From NCBI GenBank assembly GCA_902772965.1, contig CACYCT010000068.1, forward strand, positions 1 to 42,796: 42,796 nucleotides of DNA. The letters run 5' to 3'. The position numbers and the translations under genes are program-made. The notes beneath the pieces were generated by a model. It was given only the letters and a program-made list of their open reading frames with translations, did no database searches and was not told the origin of the DNA. This document shows, piece after piece, positions 15,975 through 24,878 of the stretch (the stretch's first letter is position 1; each line of letters starts with the position of its first letter). Source of the DNA: an uncultured Bacteroidales bacterium (GTDB lineage Bacteria; Bacteroidota; Bacteroidia; Bacteroidales; Muribaculaceae).

Positions 15975-16823
15975 ATGGCTGAACAAACCAACATCCAGAA
16001 GCCTCAGGCTGCTCCCGCGCCCAAAGGCAACAAGGCTGTCAGCAGCAACGTCGGAGGTATCAAAAGTGCCTCGATTGTGATTCTCGTGTGTTTCATCCTC
16101 GCCGTGGTGATCTACCTGTTCGTCTTCGGCTACGGAGGCAACTTCAAGGACGGCAACAACGAAAACGCTCCTCTGAACCTGATCGGTACCATCTACAAGG
16201 GAGGTATCATCGTGCCTGTGCTCCTTACCTGTCTGCTCACCGTGATCGTGCTCACCGTCGAGCGCTGGATTGCCCTGGCCAAAGCCAAAGGCAGCGGTAA
16301 CATCACCACCTTCGTGAAAAACGTCAAAGACGCCCTCGCAGCACGCGACATCAACAAAGCCGAGGAACTCTGCCGCAAACAGAAAGGCACCGTCGGCGCA
16401 GTTGTATACGCAACCCTGCAGAAGTACAAAGAGATGGACAAGGACACCGTTCTCGAAAAAGAGCAGAAACTCACCTCCATCCAGCAGACCCTCGAAGAGG
16501 CAACCGCTCTGGAAATGCCCATGCTTCAGCAGAACCTCCCCATCGTGGCAACGCTGACAACACTCGGTACCCTTATCGGTCTTCTCGGAACTGTGATGGG
16601 TATGATCAAGTCGTTCCAGGCTCTGGCCGCTTCCGGTGCCCCCGACTCAACCGAACTCTCGACCGGTATCTCCGAGGCTCTTGTGAACACCGCCTTCGGT
16701 ATCGCAACCGCCGCACTCGCCCTTATCGCTTACAACTTCTACACCAACAAAATCGATAACATGACCTATGCTATCGACGAACTTGGCTTCTCGATTGTTT
16801 CCACGTTTGCCGCTACGCACTAA
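15975..16823 (+). CDS. exbB: ExbB/TolQ/MotA-family proton channel subunit
   Basis: This is the inner-membrane stator subunit that, with ExbD, uses the ion gradient to energise TonB. The 282-residue product has a charged cytosolic N-terminus, then membrane helices at about 34-56, 76-98 (VPVLLTCLLTVIVLTVERWIA), and 180-205 and 225-250 in the conserved MotA/TolQ/ExbB domain (LTTLGTLIGLLGTVMGMIKSF). A long cytosolic loop lies between the second and third helices. It is first in a four-gene operon with two exbD genes and tonB, and is preceded by a long structured leader and an A-rich ribosome-entry region. The first helix may be an addition relative to the three-helix E. coli ExbB. Confidence 0.95.
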   Translation: MAEQTNIQKPQAAPAPKGNKAVSSNVGGIKSASIVILVCFILAVVIYLFVFGYGGNFKDGNNENAPLNLIGTIYKGGIIVPVLLTCLLTVIVLTVERWIALAKAKGSGNITTFVKNVKDALAARDINKAEELCRKQKGTVGAVVYATLQKYKEMDKDTVLEKEQKLTSIQQTLEEATALEMPMLQQNLPIVATLTTLGTLIGLLGTVMGMIKSFQALAASGAPDSTELSTGISEALVNTAFGIATAALALIAYNFYTNKIDNMTYAIDELGFSIVSTFAATH

Positions 16824-16909
16824 TCAGCACGTGGCACCAAACCAAACCGCTCTCTCCGCAACAACACTCCAACAAACGTAACAATCAAATAAACAAGTTG
16901 TAAACAAAT

Positions 16910-17599
16910 ATGGGAAAAGTCAAAATCAAGAAAAAAGAGACACGCATCGACATGACCGCCATGTCGGATGTGACCGTCCTTCTGTTGACTTTCTTCATGT
17001 TGACCTCCACCTTCCTCCAGAAAGAACCCATCACCGTGATCACACCGCCATCGGTGAGCGAGGAGAAAGTGCCCGACGCCAACCTGCTCTCAGTGCTCGT
17101 TAGCCCCGACGGCAAAGTCTTCCTGGAAGTGCTCGGTGACAAGGATTCAACCCTCAAGAGTGAAACCGTTCGGGCCGACCTGCTCAAAAACATGGCCGCC
17201 GAATACAATAAGCTCCACCCGTCGAATCCCGTCAAATTCACCGCCAAGCAGATCGACGCCTTCTCCAAGCAAAACGCTTTCGGAGTGCCCATGAACCAAA
17301 TGGCAAAATGGCTGGATATGCCCATCGACCAACGCGACAAAGCGCTTGAGAAAGCCGGCATACCCATCAACATGAACGAAGATCCAAACAACCCCAACGA
17401 ATTCCAAATGTGGATTCGCGCAGCCTACAACAGCATGAACGAAAACCTGCAACAGGCTATGGTCAAAGGAAAAGGTATATCAATCAAAGCCGACCAGACG
17501 ACACCGTACTCCGTCGTCAACGTGGTTATGGACAACCTCCAAACCATGAAGATGAACAAGTTCAGTCTCATGACGGCATTAAAAGCAGAGGAGGAATAA
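16910..17599 (+). CDS. exbD: ExbD/TolR-family biopolymer transport protein (first copy)
   Basis: The 229-residue protein has the N-terminal membrane anchor of ExbD with the essential proton-carrying Asp (Asp20 in TAMSDVTVLLLTFFMLTS). A periplasmic domain follows. At 229 residues it is much longer than the 141-residue E. coli ExbD because of a helical insertion (about 80-180) rich in KQIDAFSKQNAF and MNQMAKWLDMP. Only 3 bases separate its stop from the second exbD gene. Two differing ExbD subunits suggest a mixed stator. Confidence 0.93.
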   Translation: MGKVKIKKKETRIDMTAMSDVTVLLLTFFMLTSTFLQKEPITVITPPSVSEEKVPDANLLSVLVSPDGKVFLEVLGDKDSTLKSETVRADLLKNMAAEYNKLHPSNPVKFTAKQIDAFSKQNAFGVPMNQMAKWLDMPIDQRDKALEKAGIPINMNEDPNNPNEFQMWIRAAYNSMNENLQQAMVKGKGISIKADQTTPYSVVNVVMDNLQTMKMNKFSLMTALKAEEE

Positions 17600-17602
17600 G
17601 AT

Positions 17603-18304
17603 ATGGCAAAAAACTTAAGTCGTCAGAAAAAGTTCGACACCCGTATCGACTTCACCCCCATGGTTGATATGAACATGCTTCTGATCACCTTCTTCATGCT
17701 CTGTACCACCATGATTAAGAGCCAGACGCTCCAAATCGCACTCCCCTCCAACGAGAAAGTGGAGCAGGAACAGCAGAACAAAGTGAAACAGTCCGAAGCC
17801 GTCACCATCATCATCGACGGAAAAGTCGACGACAAGGGCCTCTCAAAGCCCGACGAGGGAATGCTTTACTTCTTTGACGGAATGCCCCCGCAAGGCGAAG
17901 AACTCAAAAACCTCGCCACCTCCAACCCGATGAAACAAATCGAGTTCGGAGCGAAGACCGGCGGACCGCTCACGCCCATCCGCGAAATCCTGCAGGAGCG
18001 TAACAAGGAAGTGCTCAAGAAAATCAACGAACTCAAGAAAGACTGGAAAGAGATGAAGTTCGACCCCAAAAACGAAGAACGGAACGACTCCATCTACCAG
18101 GCTAAAGCACGCGTGATCCGTAACGACTCGACACTCAAACGACCCGTGATCATCATCAAGGCAACACCCAACGCCTCGTATGCACACGTCGTGAGCGTGC
18201 TCGACGAGATGGCAATCAACTCCATCTCACGTTACCAGATCGACCGCATCAACGAAGTAGACTCGGCAATGATGATCCTCCTGCAAGGACAGAATGTCAA
18301 GTAA
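17603..18304 (+). CDS. exbD: ExbD/TolR-family biopolymer transport protein (second copy)
   Basis: The 233-residue paralog has the ExbD membrane segment with the key acidic residue kept (Asp22 in FTPMVDMNMLLITFFML). The periplasmic part includes a Lys/Glu-rich helical stretch (about 125-155) and ends in the usual ExbD fold (VIIIKATPNASYAHVVSVLDEM). A purine-rich GAGGAATAAG, formed by the end of the preceding gene, lies just before the ATG at 17603. It is about as long as the first copy but clearly diverged in sequence, so the pair is not a recent duplication. Confidence 0.93.
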   Translation: MAKNLSRQKKFDTRIDFTPMVDMNMLLITFFMLCTTMIKSQTLQIALPSNEKVEQEQQNKVKQSEAVTIIIDGKVDDKGLSKPDEGMLYFFDGMPPQGEELKNLATSNPMKQIEFGAKTGGPLTPIREILQERNKEVLKKINELKKDWKEMKFDPKNEERNDSIYQAKARVIRNDSTLKRPVIIIKATPNASYAHVVSVLDEMAINSISRYQIDRINEVDSAMMILLQGQNVK

Positions 18305-18347
18305 TGTACGATGAACGATTTATTAACCATCTAAGACCGAAACAACT

Positions 18348-19211
18348 ATGGGAAAAGACGTAGATCTTTCATCGCGAGAATGGTGTGACCTTGTGTTTGA
18401 GGGCAAGAACAAAGACTTCGGCGCATACGAAATGCGCACCACCTCAACAGGCCGACACAACAAAGCCGTGCTCTATACCGTAATCGGCGCACTCATCGCA
18501 GTGGCACTCGCCGTGTCAATCGCGAAAGTGCAGGAATACATCACCGAACGCAACCTCGCCGCGCAAGCCGAACAGGAAGAAGTCCTCATCGACATGGGCG
18601 AGGCCGAAGAGCCCGAAGAACAAGAAGAACAACGACTCGAACAGCCCAAACCCGAAGTGCTCCCCGAAGAAGTGCTCAACACCGTGAAAGTGACCGAGCT
18701 CCGAATCGTCGAGGACGAGAAGGTGAAAGCCGAAGACGAGATCAAGACCCAAGACGAGCTTAAAGAGACCACCACCGCTTTCGGACAGAAAGACAACGAC
18801 AAAGGTACCGAAGACCGCAACGTCACCCGTACCCTCAAAGAGGAAGTCGTGGTCGAGAAGAAAGAGCCCGTGGTCGAGAAGAAAGAGGAAATCTTCCGCT
18901 CCGTGGAGCAGATGCCCACCTTCCCCGGTGGTGAGGCCGCGCTGATGAAGTACCTCTCCTCTCACCTGCAATACCCCACCATGGCCGCCGAGAACAACAT
19001 TCAAGGTAGAGTTATTGTGCAGTTCGTTGTCACCAAGACCGGTAAAGTGGGCGAGGTGAAAGTCGTCCGCTCTGTTGACAAAGACCTCGACCGCGAAGCA
19101 ATCCGCGTGTGCAAGTCGCTGCCCAACTTCATCCCCGGCCGCCAGAACGGCCAAGCCGTCTCGGTGTGGTACACCCTGCCCGTCACCTTCAAACTCCAGG
19201 GAACCAACTGA
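18348..19211 (+). CDS. tonB: TonB energy-transducing protein
   Basis: The 287-residue protein has a cytosolic N-terminus of about 40 residues, one membrane anchor (about 43-60, AVLYTVIGALIAVALAV), a long acidic and Pro/Glu/Lys-rich periplasmic spacer (about 70-190, with PEEQEEQ, KPEVLPEE and repeated VVEKKE), and a C-terminal TonB domain (about 190-285) with QMPTFPGGEAALMKYL, LQYPTMAAENNIQGRVIVQF and DREAIRVCKSLPNFIPGRQNG. TonB carries energy from ExbBD to outer-membrane receptors of the SusC and siderophore type. It ends the operon and is followed by an intrinsic terminator. It is distinct from the short E. coli TonB by its longer N-terminal cytosolic part. Confidence 0.95.
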   Translation: MGKDVDLSSREWCDLVFEGKNKDFGAYEMRTTSTGRHNKAVLYTVIGALIAVALAVSIAKVQEYITERNLAAQAEQEEVLIDMGEAEEPEEQEEQRLEQPKPEVLPEEVLNTVKVTELRIVEDEKVKAEDEIKTQDELKETTTAFGQKDNDKGTEDRNVTRTLKEEVVVEKKEPVVEKKEEIFRSVEQMPTFPGGEAALMKYLSSHLQYPTMAAENNIQGRVIVQFVVTKTGKVGEVKVVRSVDKDLDREAIRVCKSLPNFIPGRQNGQAVSVWYTLPVTFKLQGTN

Positions 19212-19247
19212 TCCCCGCCGCGAGTTAGAAGCATAACATCCGCAACG

Positions 19248-19285
19248 CATAGCCGCCGCCCACCACAGCGACGGCTATGTTTTTT
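19248..19285 (+). terminator. Intrinsic terminator of the Ton operon
   Basis: CATAGCCG (19248-19255) and CGGCTATG (19272-19279) form the stem, followed by TTTTTT (19280-19285). Confidence 0.85.
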
Positions 19286-19988
19286 AGGGCCTATCCAGTC
19301 GCCCACTTGGACACAAGAAAGCGCCAGTGGCGTGTGTCTGATACCAGCAAACCGGCGTGTGTCCGACACAGCGACAAGGCATCAGGTGCAACCTCTATCG
19401 AGGTAGCCCCGCACGTCTTCTCCCCATCCCCACTTAGGCCGTACTCGCTGCGCTCGCACGCCCAAAGTGGGGCTAAAGAACTGCAACCTCTATCGAGGTT
19501 TTGCACTGTCTGCCTCTGGGACTAAGTTTGGTCACAACGGCATGATAACCAAATCCGAGTTTTAAGGTTGTCTCTGTTGTTCATGTTGTTCAGGATAAGG
19601 GTGGCGACAATGTGGACAACTTTTCACCCAACCGATTACGGATTATGTCTTTCTGTCCCTCATCGACACGGGTTCTGTCTTTATGTCTAAATGCCAGTGG
19701 ATTATGTCTATTCAAATGTCAAAAAGACAACCGGCAGAAAGACAAAATTCAAGTTTGCCTTTGTTGTCAATAAGCATAACGACAACCGGAACAACTTGGA
19801 CAACATAGACTTAAGGCTTGTGGTGTGGGGTGTCTGCGTCCCCACCATTCAGTTGTTATGGAAGGGCGTTTTTTCGGCATATATGCGTCAACGGCCACGC
19901 CATGGGCTGGCCCTATAGGCTTCCGGAATGTCGCGGCCTTGAATCACGATCTGTCCGGAAATTGCCTCCGACACGACTCGAGCAAAAC
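19286..19988. other. Repeat-rich intergenic region without a supported gene
   Basis: The stretch between the Ton operon and glnS holds no frame resembling a protein. It carries two near-copies of GGCGTGTGTCYGAYAC (19329-19344, 19354-19369), the 18-base direct repeat described separately, and an imperfect palindrome with CCCCACTTAGGCCGT (19428-19442) facing ACGCCCAAAGTGGGG (19458-19472). From 19560 to 19800 it is rich in GTTGTTC and GACAAC words on both strands. It may be decayed or low-constraint DNA, or a family of dispersed intergenic repeats. Confidence 0.5.
19387..19499. repeat. Direct repeat, two copies flanking a palindrome
   Basis: TGCAACCTCTATCGAGGT occurs identically at 19387-19404 and 19482-19499, 95 bases apart. 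The unit itself contains a short palindrome (ACCTC-TATC-GAGGT). Between the copies lies the larger palindrome at 19428-19472. Confidence 0.75.
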
Positions 19989-20030
19989 TTGTGCAAGCCT
20001 CTGCAAATGAGTTTGCTGAGGCTTGCACAA
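19989..20030 (-). terminator. Intrinsic terminator of glnS (long near-perfect hairpin)
   Basis: TTGTGCAAGCCTC (19989-20001) pairs with GAGGCTTGCACAA (20018-20030). Inside, GCAAA and TTTGC continue the stem after one T-T mismatch, leaving a four-base loop. On the minus strand the hairpin is followed by AGTTTTGCT, a short T-run, so it would end the rsfS-ftsH-glnS message. Confidence 0.75.
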
Positions 20031-20069
20031 TATAGAACCCACTTTAGGATATAAAGGCTATGTGGTGGG

Positions 20070-21785
20070 TCAGTTCGCTTTCTTCTGTTCTTTTGCCCAG
20101 GAGTCTTTCAGGCCGATGGTTCGGTTGAAGACGAGGTGTCCGGCGGTGGCGCTGTCGGGGTCGACTGTGAAGTAGCCGATGCGCTGGAACTGGTATTTGT
20201 CCTCGACTTGGGCGGTCTGGGCGAGGAATGGCTCGATTTTCACGCCGGTGAGGGTCTGGAGTGAGTCGGGGTTGAGCAGTTCGCGGAAGTCGGCGTCTTC
20301 GGCGGCGGGGTTCTCGACGGAGAAGAGGCGGTCGTAAAGGCGCACTTCGGCGTCGACGCAGTGGCGGGCGCTGACCCAGTGGAGGGTGCCTTTGACCTTG
20401 CGGCTGGCTCCGGGCATTCCGCTGAGTGTGTCGGGGTCGTAGGTGGCCTGGATTTCGGTGATGTTCCCGTGGGCGTCTTTGGTGCAGCCGGTGCATTGGA
20501 TGATGTAGGCTCCTTTGAGGCGGACTTCTTTTCCGGGTGTGAGGCGGAAGAATTTCTTTGGTGCGTCTTCCATGAAGTCTTCGCGTTCGATGTACAGTTC
20601 GCGGCAGAAGGGCATGTTGTGGCGTCCGGCGTCGGGCTGCTCGGGGTTGTTTTCCATCGACATGGTTTCCTCGCGGTCTTCGGGGTAGTTGGTGATGACG
20701 AGGCGTACGGGGTTGAGCACGGCGCTGACGCGTGTGGCGTTGGCGTTGAGGTCGTCTCGGATGGCGTGTTCGAGCAGGGAGATGTCGTTCAGTGCCTCGT
20801 ATTTGGTGTATCCGATTGCGTTGATGAAGTTTTTGATGGATTGTGGTGTGTATCCGCGCCGGCGGAGTCCGCACAGGGTTGGCATGCGGGGGTCGTCCCA
20901 ACCTGCGACGAGGTTTTCCTTGACGAGTTGGAGCAGTTTGCGCTTGCTCATGACGGTGTAGGTGAGGTTGAGTCGGTTGAACTCGATTTGTCGCGGGCAG
21001 TATTGTTGGGCGGTGTCTCCGGCGAGGAGTCGGACGAAGTAGTCGTACAGGGGGCGGTGTGGCACGAACTCGAGTGTGCAGATGGAGTGTGTGACGCCTT
21101 CGAAGTAGTCGGATTGTCCGTGTGCGAAGTCGTACATGGGGTAGACTTTCCATTTGGTTCCGGTTCGCCAGTGTGGTGTCTTGATGATCCGGTAGATGAT
21201 GGGGTCTCGGAAGTGCATGTTTGATGATGCCATGTCGATTTTGGCGCGCAGGACGTGTGTTCCCTCGTCGAATTCGCCTGCGTTCATGCGCTGGAACAGG
21301 TCGAGGTTCTCTTCGACGGATCGGTTGCGGAAGGGGCTGTCGGTTCCGGGTGTGGTGGGTGTGCCTTTCTGTTGGGCGATTTGCTCTGATGTCTGGTCGT
21401 CGACGTATGCGTGTCCTTCTTTGATGAGCCTGATGGCGAAGTCGTAGAGTTGCTGGAAGTAGTCGGAGGCGTAGTAGAGTCGGTCTTGCCAGTCGTATCC
21501 GAGCCAGTGAATGTCGCGCATGATTGCCTGCTCGTATTCGGTGTCCTCTTTTTGTGGGTTGGTGTCGTCGAATCGCAGGTTGCAGGTTCCTCCGAACAGT
21601 TCGGCGACGCCGAAGTCCATGCATATGGCTTTTGCGTGTCCGATGTGTAGGTATCCGTTGGGTTCGGGCGGGAATCGTGTGTTGAGTCGTCCGCTGTTTT
21701 TTCCGGCTTTGAGGTCGTCGGCTACGATTTGCTCAACGAAGTTGAGGCTTCGTTTTTCTTCGCTGGTTGTGATGGGTTCTGCCAT
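20070..21785 (-). CDS. glnS: Glutamine--tRNA ligase
   Basis: Charges tRNA-Gln with glutamine in the cytosol; class I aminoacyl-tRNA synthetase. The start at 21785 gives 571 residues; an in-frame ATG at 21875 would overlap ftsH and adds a non-conserved basic extension. The HIGH motif is in GYLHIGHAKAI (residues 47-50) and the KMSKS-equivalent is VMSKR (278-282). The FPPEPNG lead-in and RFDDTNP motif identify the Glu/Gln subgroup, and the C-terminal anticodon-binding beta-barrels (from about 340) with DPDSATAGHLVFNRTIGLKD are typical of GlnRS. It lies 16 bases after ftsH. Having glnS at this place, rather than cdsA as in other Bacteroidales from memory, is a local rearrangement. Confidence 0.96.
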   Translation of the reverse strand: MAEPITTSEEKRSLNFVEQIVADDLKAGKNSGRLNTRFPPEPNGYLHIGHAKAICMDFGVAELFGGTCNLRFDDTNPQKEDTEYEQAIMRDIHWLGYDWQDRLYYASDYFQQLYDFAIRLIKEGHAYVDDQTSEQIAQQKGTPTTPGTDSPFRNRSVEENLDLFQRMNAGEFDEGTHVLRAKIDMASSNMHFRDPIIYRIIKTPHWRTGTKWKVYPMYDFAHGQSDYFEGVTHSICTLEFVPHRPLYDYFVRLLAGDTAQQYCPRQIEFNRLNLTYTVMSKRKLLQLVKENLVAGWDDPRMPTLCGLRRRGYTPQSIKNFINAIGYTKYEALNDISLLEHAIRDDLNANATRVSAVLNPVRLVITNYPEDREETMSMENNPEQPDAGRHNMPFCRELYIEREDFMEDAPKKFFRLTPGKEVRLKGAYIIQCTGCTKDAHGNITEIQATYDPDTLSGMPGASRKVKGTLHWVSARHCVDAEVRLYDRLFSVENPAAEDADFRELLNPDSLQTLTGVKIEPFLAQTAQVEDKYQFQRIGYFTVDPDSATAGHLVFNRTIGLKDSWAKEQKKAN

Positions 21786-21801
21786 ATGTGGTGTGTTTAG
21801 A

Positions 21802-23781
21802 TTATTCGGGGTTAAAGGGTGGGGGCGTGTTTTCTTCTTGTTGGGCTGCCTGTGCCTGTTTGCGTTTTTCCTCATCCTGGAGGATTTCCTCGGTTCTGGA
21901 TTTCCATTGTCTGGGGCCGAAGATACGCTCGGCGTCTTCGGTGTAGATCACTTCGCGCTGCAGGAGCAGTTCGGCGAGTTGGTGGTGTCCGTCGGTGTAT
22001 TGGCGGAGTATGTCTTCGGCGCGCTTGTATTGGCTGTCGATGATGGCCTGCACTTCGGCGTCGATTTGCTGTGCGCGTGATTCTGAGTAGGGTTTGGTGA
22101 AGCCGTAGGATTCGCCCGAGGAGTCGTAGTAGGAGATGTTTGGCAGGTTGTCGCTCATGCCGTAGAATGTTACCATGGCGTAGGCGAGTTTTGTGGCTCG
22201 TTCGAGGTCGTTGAGTGCTCCGGTGTCGAGGAATCCGAGGTAGATTTGTTCGGCGACTCGTCCGGCCATGAGTGAGCAGATTTCGTCGAGCAGTGCCTGT
22301 TTGGGCTGCAGTTGGCGTTCTTCGGGCATGTACCATGCTGCTCCGAGTGCTTTTCCTCGCGGCACGATGGTGACTTTGATGAGCGGGTTGGCGTATTGTA
22401 GGTGCCAGCTGACGGTTGCGTGTCCGGCCTCGTGGTAAGCGATGGAGCGGCGCTCGTCTTCTGTGATGACTTTGGATTTCTTCTCGAGTCCGCCGATGAT
22501 TCGGTCGATGGCGTCCATGAAGTCTTGCCGCTGTACGGCCTGTTTTTTCCGTCGCGCTGCGATGAGTGCCGCCTCGTTGCATACGTTTGCGATGTCGGCT
22601 CCGGAGAATCCGGGTGTCTGGCGGGAGAGTTGGTCGATGTCGACCGAGCCGTCGGTTTTGACGTTGCGCAGGTGTACCTGGAAGATTTCTTTGCGGTCGG
22701 AGAGTTCGGGCAGTTCGACGTAGATTTGTCGGTCGAATCGTCCGGCTCGGAGTAGTGCCTTGTCGAGGATGTCGGCGCGGTTGGTTGCGGCGAGTATGAT
22801 TACGCCGCTGTTGGAGCCGAATCCGTCCATTTCGGTGAGGAGTTGGTTGAGTGTTGACTCTCGTTCGTCGTTTCCTCCCATGTTTGAGTTTCGTCCTCGT
22901 GCTCGTCCGACAGCGTAGATTTCGTCGATGAACACGATGCATGGCGCTTTTTCTTTGGCTTGGCGGAAGAGGTCTCGCACGCGGCTGGCTCCCACGCCGA
23001 CAAACATTTCGACGAAGTCGGAGCCGGACATGGAGAAGAACGGCACGTTTGCCTCTCCGGCGACGGCTTTGGCGAGCAGGGTCTTACCTGTTCCCGGCGG
23101 GCCTACGAGGAGTGCGCCTTTTGGAATTTTACCTCCGAGTTCGGTGTAGTGCTCGGGTGATTTGAGGAAGTCGACGATTTCGGCGATTTCGACTTTGGCC
23201 TCGGCGAGGCCTGCCACGTCTTCAAAGGTGACGCGTGTTTTTGCGTTGTCTTTGTCGAAGAGCATGGCTTTTGATTTTCCCACGCTGAAGATTCCTCCTG
23301 AGCCTCCGACACCGCCGCCGCTCATGCGCCGTGTGAAGAATATCCAGAAGGCGATCAGGAGCAGGATGGGTCCGAAGGCCCATATCCATGTGCCGTAGTC
23401 GGTGCCGTTCTCGTATGTGATTTCGCCTTTGAATTTTCCTTCCTGGTGCCAGGCCTCGGCTTTTTCCTCGAACCTGTCGAGCGAGCCGAATTTTGTGATG
23501 ATTTTCGCTTTGTATCCCCGTTTTGGTTCGTAGTGTTGGGCTTTGAAGACTTCGCGGGCGAGGGAGTCGGACAGGACGGCTTCGGCCTCGTTGCTGTTTC
23601 GGAGCACGACGATGTGCGTTACGCCACCCTGCGCGATGGTTTGCTCAAACTCAGACATGGACACCTCTTTGCTCATCGAGTTGTCGCTGAACCAGTACGC
23701 GGCCATCAGTCCGAGGAAGACGAGGGCGTACATCCAGTATAGGTTGAGTTTGAAACCGGTGTTGTTGCTTTTGTTGGCCAT
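21802..23781 (-). CDS. ftsH: ATP-dependent zinc metalloprotease FtsH
   Basis: Membrane-bound AAA+ protease that degrades misassembled membrane proteins and some regulators. The 659-residue product has two membrane helices (about 15-31 and 131-150) around a periplasmic domain, Walker A GPPGTGKT (227-234), Walker B IVFIDE (282-287), second region of homology with [19 protein letters not shown], and zinc site HEAGH (450-454) with a downstream ALNDLERAT Asp ligand. One oddity: the position after the Walker B DEI is Tyr289 (DEIYAVG) where DEIDAVG is usual. The catalytic DE pair is intact, so ATPase activity is still expected. It sits between rsfS and glnS with 17 and 16 base gaps. Confidence 0.96.
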   Translation of the reverse strand: MANKSNNTGFKLNLYWMYALVFLGLMAAYWFSDNSMSKEVSMSEFEQTIAQGGVTHIVVLRNSNEAEAVLSDSLAREVFKAQHYEPKRGYKAKIITKFGSLDRFEEKAEAWHQEGKFKGEITYENGTDYGTWIWAFGPILLLIAFWIFFTRRMSGGGVGGSGGIFSVGKSKAMLFDKDNAKTRVTFEDVAGLAEAKVEIAEIVDFLKSPEHYTELGGKIPKGALLVGPPGTGKTLLAKAVAGEANVPFFSMSGSDFVEMFVGVGASRVRDLFRQAKEKAPCIVFIDEIYAVGRARGRNSNMGGNDERESTLNQLLTEMDGFGSNSGVIILAATNRADILDKALLRAGRFDRQIYVELPELSDRKEIFQVHLRNVKTDGSVDIDQLSRQTPGFSGADIANVCNEAALIAARRKKQAVQRQDFMDAIDRIIGGLEKKSKVITEDERRSIAYHEAGHATVSWHLQYANPLIKVTIVPRGKALGAAWYMPEERQLQPKQALLDEICSLMAGRVAEQIYLGFLDTGALNDLERATKLAYAMVTFYGMSDNLPNISYYDSSGESYGFTKPYSESRAQQIDAEVQAIIDSQYKRAEDILRQYTDGHHQLAELLLQREVIYTEDAERIFGPRQWKSRTEEILQDEEKRKQAQAAQQEENTPPPFNPE

Positions 23782-23798
23782 TAATTATGTTGTGTGTG

Positions 23799-24170
23799 TT
23801 AGTCAAGGTCGGGTATGTTTTCCACGGGAGCGTCTGCCCAGAGCTGCTCGAGGTTGAAGCGGTCGCGGTAAGCGGGCAGGAAGACGTGTGCGAAGATGGA
23901 ACCGTAGTCGATAATGATCCACTGTGCGTTCTGGTATCCGTCGTAGTTGTATGGTCTGACACCGATTGTCTTCTCGACGTATTCCCTGATGGAGTCGGCG
24001 ATGGCTTCAACTTGAGTGGGCGTGTTGCCGTTTGCGATGACGAAGCCTTGTGTGGGTGCGTATTCGATGTCTTGCAGGTTAACGTGTGTGATGCGGTGCG
24101 CCTTTTTTTCCTGGGCGCCCTCGATGATTGCCTTTACGAGTGTGGCGTTGTCTATTGTGGGATTTTTCAT
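23799..24170 (-). CDS. rsfS: Ribosomal silencing factor RsfS
   Basis: Binds ribosomal protein L14 and blocks 30S-50S joining when nutrients are low. The 123-residue product shows the family core ADSIREYVEKTIGVRP and the signature NAQWIIIDYGSIFAHVF with YRDRFNLEQLW. The start at 24170 (MKNPTIDNATLVKAI) is preferred over an in-frame ATG at 24200 because it matches the family's N-terminus. It leads the rsfS-ftsH-glnS operon, a pairing with ftsH that is common in Bacteroidetes. Confidence 0.94.
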   Translation of the reverse strand: MKNPTIDNATLVKAIIEGAQEKKAHRITHVNLQDIEYAPTQGFVIANGNTPTQVEAIADSIREYVEKTIGVRPYNYDGYQNAQWIIIDYGSIFAHVFLPAYRDRFNLEQLWADAPVENIPDLD

Positions 24171-24204
24171 TAGGGGTTTGTTATGTGTCGTTTTAATCAA
24201 ACGG

Positions 24205-24315
24205 CAAAGTTATATCAAAAAGTTTGATTGTCGAAATCTTTGAGAAAAAAACTTGTTCAGGATTAAATTTTGGTTGGAATGAAGTCAATTTTTCGAAGGA
24301 AAAAGTTTATCTTTG
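24205..24315. promoter_or_regulatory. Divergent promoter region for rsfS and the DUF3127 gene
   Basis: On the minus strand TAACTTTG (24212-24205) is a -7 element 35 bases before the rsfS ATG, with TTTCG at the -33 position after 19 bases. On the plus strand TATCTTTG (24308-24315) is a -7 element 50 bases before the DUF3127 ATG without a clear -33. Confidence 0.5.
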
Positions 24316-24364
24316 CAGACTGAAACCGAATTTACAAACCATATAAAACTCCTACCTGATTCTA

Positions 24365-24799
24365 ATGGAAGTACAAGGAAGAATTATCCATAAGTTGCCG
24401 CTTACCAGTGGTACGTCGGCTGCCGGTCGCGACTGGCAGAAGCAAGAGTATGTTCTTGAGACCGTTGAGGCATATCCGAAGAAGATTCATTTTGATTTCT
24501 TTGGCGAGCGCGTGAGCCAGTATCCTCTTGAGGTCGGCGACTTTATCGAGTTGAGTTTTGACATCGAGAGCCGCGAGTACAACGGCCGTTGGTACACGAA
24601 CATCCGCGGCTGGAAGGCTGAGAAGCGCGACCCGAATCAAACCGGAACCGTTCCCCCGCCGGCGGATCCTTTCGCGGGAAATCCCGCTCCGGTCGGTCAG
24701 CCCGCCGCTCCGGCCCAGCCTGCCGCCCAAGGCCCCGCCCCCGCTGCTCCCGCGACAGACTTCAATACTCCCGACGGCGGCGAGAATCTGCCTTTCTGA
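24365..24799 (+). CDS. DUF3127 protein with SSB-like C-terminal tip
   Basis: The 144-residue product has a compact N-terminal beta domain (about 1-90: EVQGRIIHKLPLTSGTSAAG, KKIHFDFFGERV, VGDFIELSFDIESREYNGRWYTNIRGWK), which is the DUF3127 family found in Bacteroidetes and resembles an OB fold. It is followed by a Pro/Ala/Gln linker (about 98-130) and ends GGENLPF. That layout, OB-like domain, flexible linker and acidic tip ending in Pro-Phe, is the one of bacterial single-stranded DNA-binding protein. The function is not established; a single-strand DNA or RNA-binding role with docking of repair partners is inferred. It is monocistronic between rsfS (divergent) and ackA (convergent). Confidence 0.85.
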   Translation: MEVQGRIIHKLPLTSGTSAAGRDWQKQEYVLETVEAYPKKIHFDFFGERVSQYPLEVGDFIELSFDIESREYNGRWYTNIRGWKAEKRDPNQTGTVPPPADPFAGNPAPVGQPAAPAQPAAQGPAPAAPATDFNTPDGGENLPF

Positions 24800-24817
24800 C
24801 CACTCTTTCCGTTACAT

Positions 24818-24856
24818 AAGAAAACACCTCGGCAATGGTTGTCGAGGTGTTTTCTT
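24818..24856. terminator. Bidirectional terminator between DUF3127 gene and ackA
   Basis: Perfect 14-base arms AAGAAAACACCTCG (24818-24831) and CGAGGTGTTTTCTT (24843-24856) with an 11-base loop. The A-rich and T-rich outer arms let it act for both convergent genes. Confidence 0.85.
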
Positions 24857-24878
24857 GTGCGGGAGGTTTGTCGGCGTT

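Noticed and set aside
20031-20040. The word TATAGAACC(C) near 20031, 38593 and 42657 as a shared element
   Set aside because: It is too short, and at 42657 it is explained by the serA terminator stem; shared origin cannot be supported.
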